DNA of 64,000 nt from Clostridia bacterium (GTDB taxonomy: Bacteria; Bacillota; Clostridia; Lachnospirales; Anaerotignaceae). Made by a program: the position numbers and the translations under genes. Location of the stretch: assembly GCA_009929735.1 (NCBI GenBank), contig RZZU01000001.1:1-64000 (forward strand). Direction: 5' to 3'. A model generated the notes under the pieces. The model did no database searches and was not told the DNA's origin. It was given only the letters and a program-made list of their open reading frames with translations. Within the stretch, counting starts at the first letter, position 1, and each line of letters begins with the position of its first letter. Below are positions 63,705-64,000 of the stretch, in pieces.

Positions 63705-64000
63705 TTAATGGGTAATGATTTCGACTCCATCTTCCGTCACATAAACGGTGTATTCCCACTGAGCAGACAAAGAGCCGTCCTTGGTGTAAATGGTCCAACC
63801 GTTTTCTTCATCCTGAAAGAAGTCCTCTTTGCCTGCATTTACCATAGGCTCGATGGTAAAGACCATTCCCGGAACCAAAAGCATACCCGTTCCTCGCTTG
63901 CCGATATGGCAAACATAAGGGTCCTCATGAAAATCATTTCCTACGCCATGCCCGCCAATATCCGCCAGTACCGTATAGCCGTTGGCATAAATATACCGAC
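63705..64000 (-). CDS. map: Methionine aminopeptidase type I, C-terminal part (runs off the window)
   Basis: The 3' 97 codons of map. Catalytic residues typical of type I enzymes: His in IGGHGVGNDFHEDPYV, the second His in FHE, and the metal-binding Glu in FTIEPM, with the terminal SAQWEYTV. Removes the initiator Met from nascent proteins. The insert NAGKEDFFQDEENG suits the longer clostridial variants. The start lies beyond position 64000. Confidence 0.92.
   Translation of the reverse strand, partial: RYIYANGYTVLADIGGHGVGNDFHEDPYVCHIGKRGTGMLLVPGMVFTIEPMVNAGKEDFFQDEENGWTIYTKDGSLSAQWEYTVYVTEDGVEIITH

Overview
The window reads as a stretch of chromosome from a low-to-mid GC, endospore-forming Firmicute of class Clostridia, most likely Lachnospirales or a close relative. 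The pointers are Firmicutes ribosome-binding sites and TTG/GTG starts, a ZTP riboswitch upstream of fhs, L27 with the Prp-cleaved N-terminal extension, an L21 mRNA leader, RbgA, bifunctional Rel, HemZ, a XerS-type recombinase and a SleL/YaaH-like spore cortex enzyme. This assignment rests on gene content only. No rRNA, tRNA, CRISPR array, prophage or full transposon was seen.

Layout. 0-1.4 kb: a truncated GNAT acetyltransferase, a repeat element and a DUF2148 ferredoxin-like protein. 1.5-9.1 kb: ftsK/spoIIIE, then a riboswitch-controlled fhs-folD-rimO-pgsA cluster (C1-folate, S12 methylthiolation, phospholipid head group). 9.4-16.3 kb: cinA, an EamA transporter, recA with its own promoter and a LexA-type SOS box, recX, and a 923-residue all-TPR protein. 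16.3-19.0 kb: the rplU-prp-rpmA operon and obgE. 19.2-28.3 kb: a membrane diguanylate cyclase, a paired M16 peptidase operon, lgt, an ABC-F ATPase and a CNNM/CBS protein. 28.5-36.0 kb: sleL and a lipoprotein thioredoxin lacking one active-site Cys (both minus strand), then an OmpR/EnvZ-type two-component pair followed by a stalk-domain lipoprotein. 36.3-43.1 kb: a PHP phosphoesterase, a small membrane protein, secD-secF, recJ-apt. 43.5-49.4 kb: an AEC transporter, rplS, lepB, rbgA, and a minus-strand ttcA-xerS-nudix operon. 49.6-59.4 kb: a GH3 lipoprotein, rel-dtd-hemZ-hisS and trkA-trkH. 59.4-64 kb: a candidate structured RNA, a 65-residue membrane peptide, lepA, an MFS transporter and the 3' end of map.

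The protein-coding part is mostly housekeeping, with genes grouped by translation (ribosome assembly, EF4, HisRS, DTD, Rel), envelope export (Lgt, LepB, SecDF) and DNA maintenance (FtsK, RecA/X, RecJ, XerS). The less ordinary content is intergenic. At least three families of short dispersed repeats recur in the window. One is a string-of-hairpins element of about 230 bp that appears inserted at stem-loops with duplication of the stem-loop. One is a MITE-like fold-back element of about 175 bp with terminal inverted repeats. One is a 124-bp unit present in three tandem copies before recJ, whose promoter-bearing end recurs before ttcA. There is also a three-hairpin RNA candidate after trkH and an attenuator-like leader before secD. 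Regulatory highlights are the ZTP riboswitch with an overlapping terminator, the SOS box at recA and the repeated use of an extended -10 promoter (TGGTATAAT).
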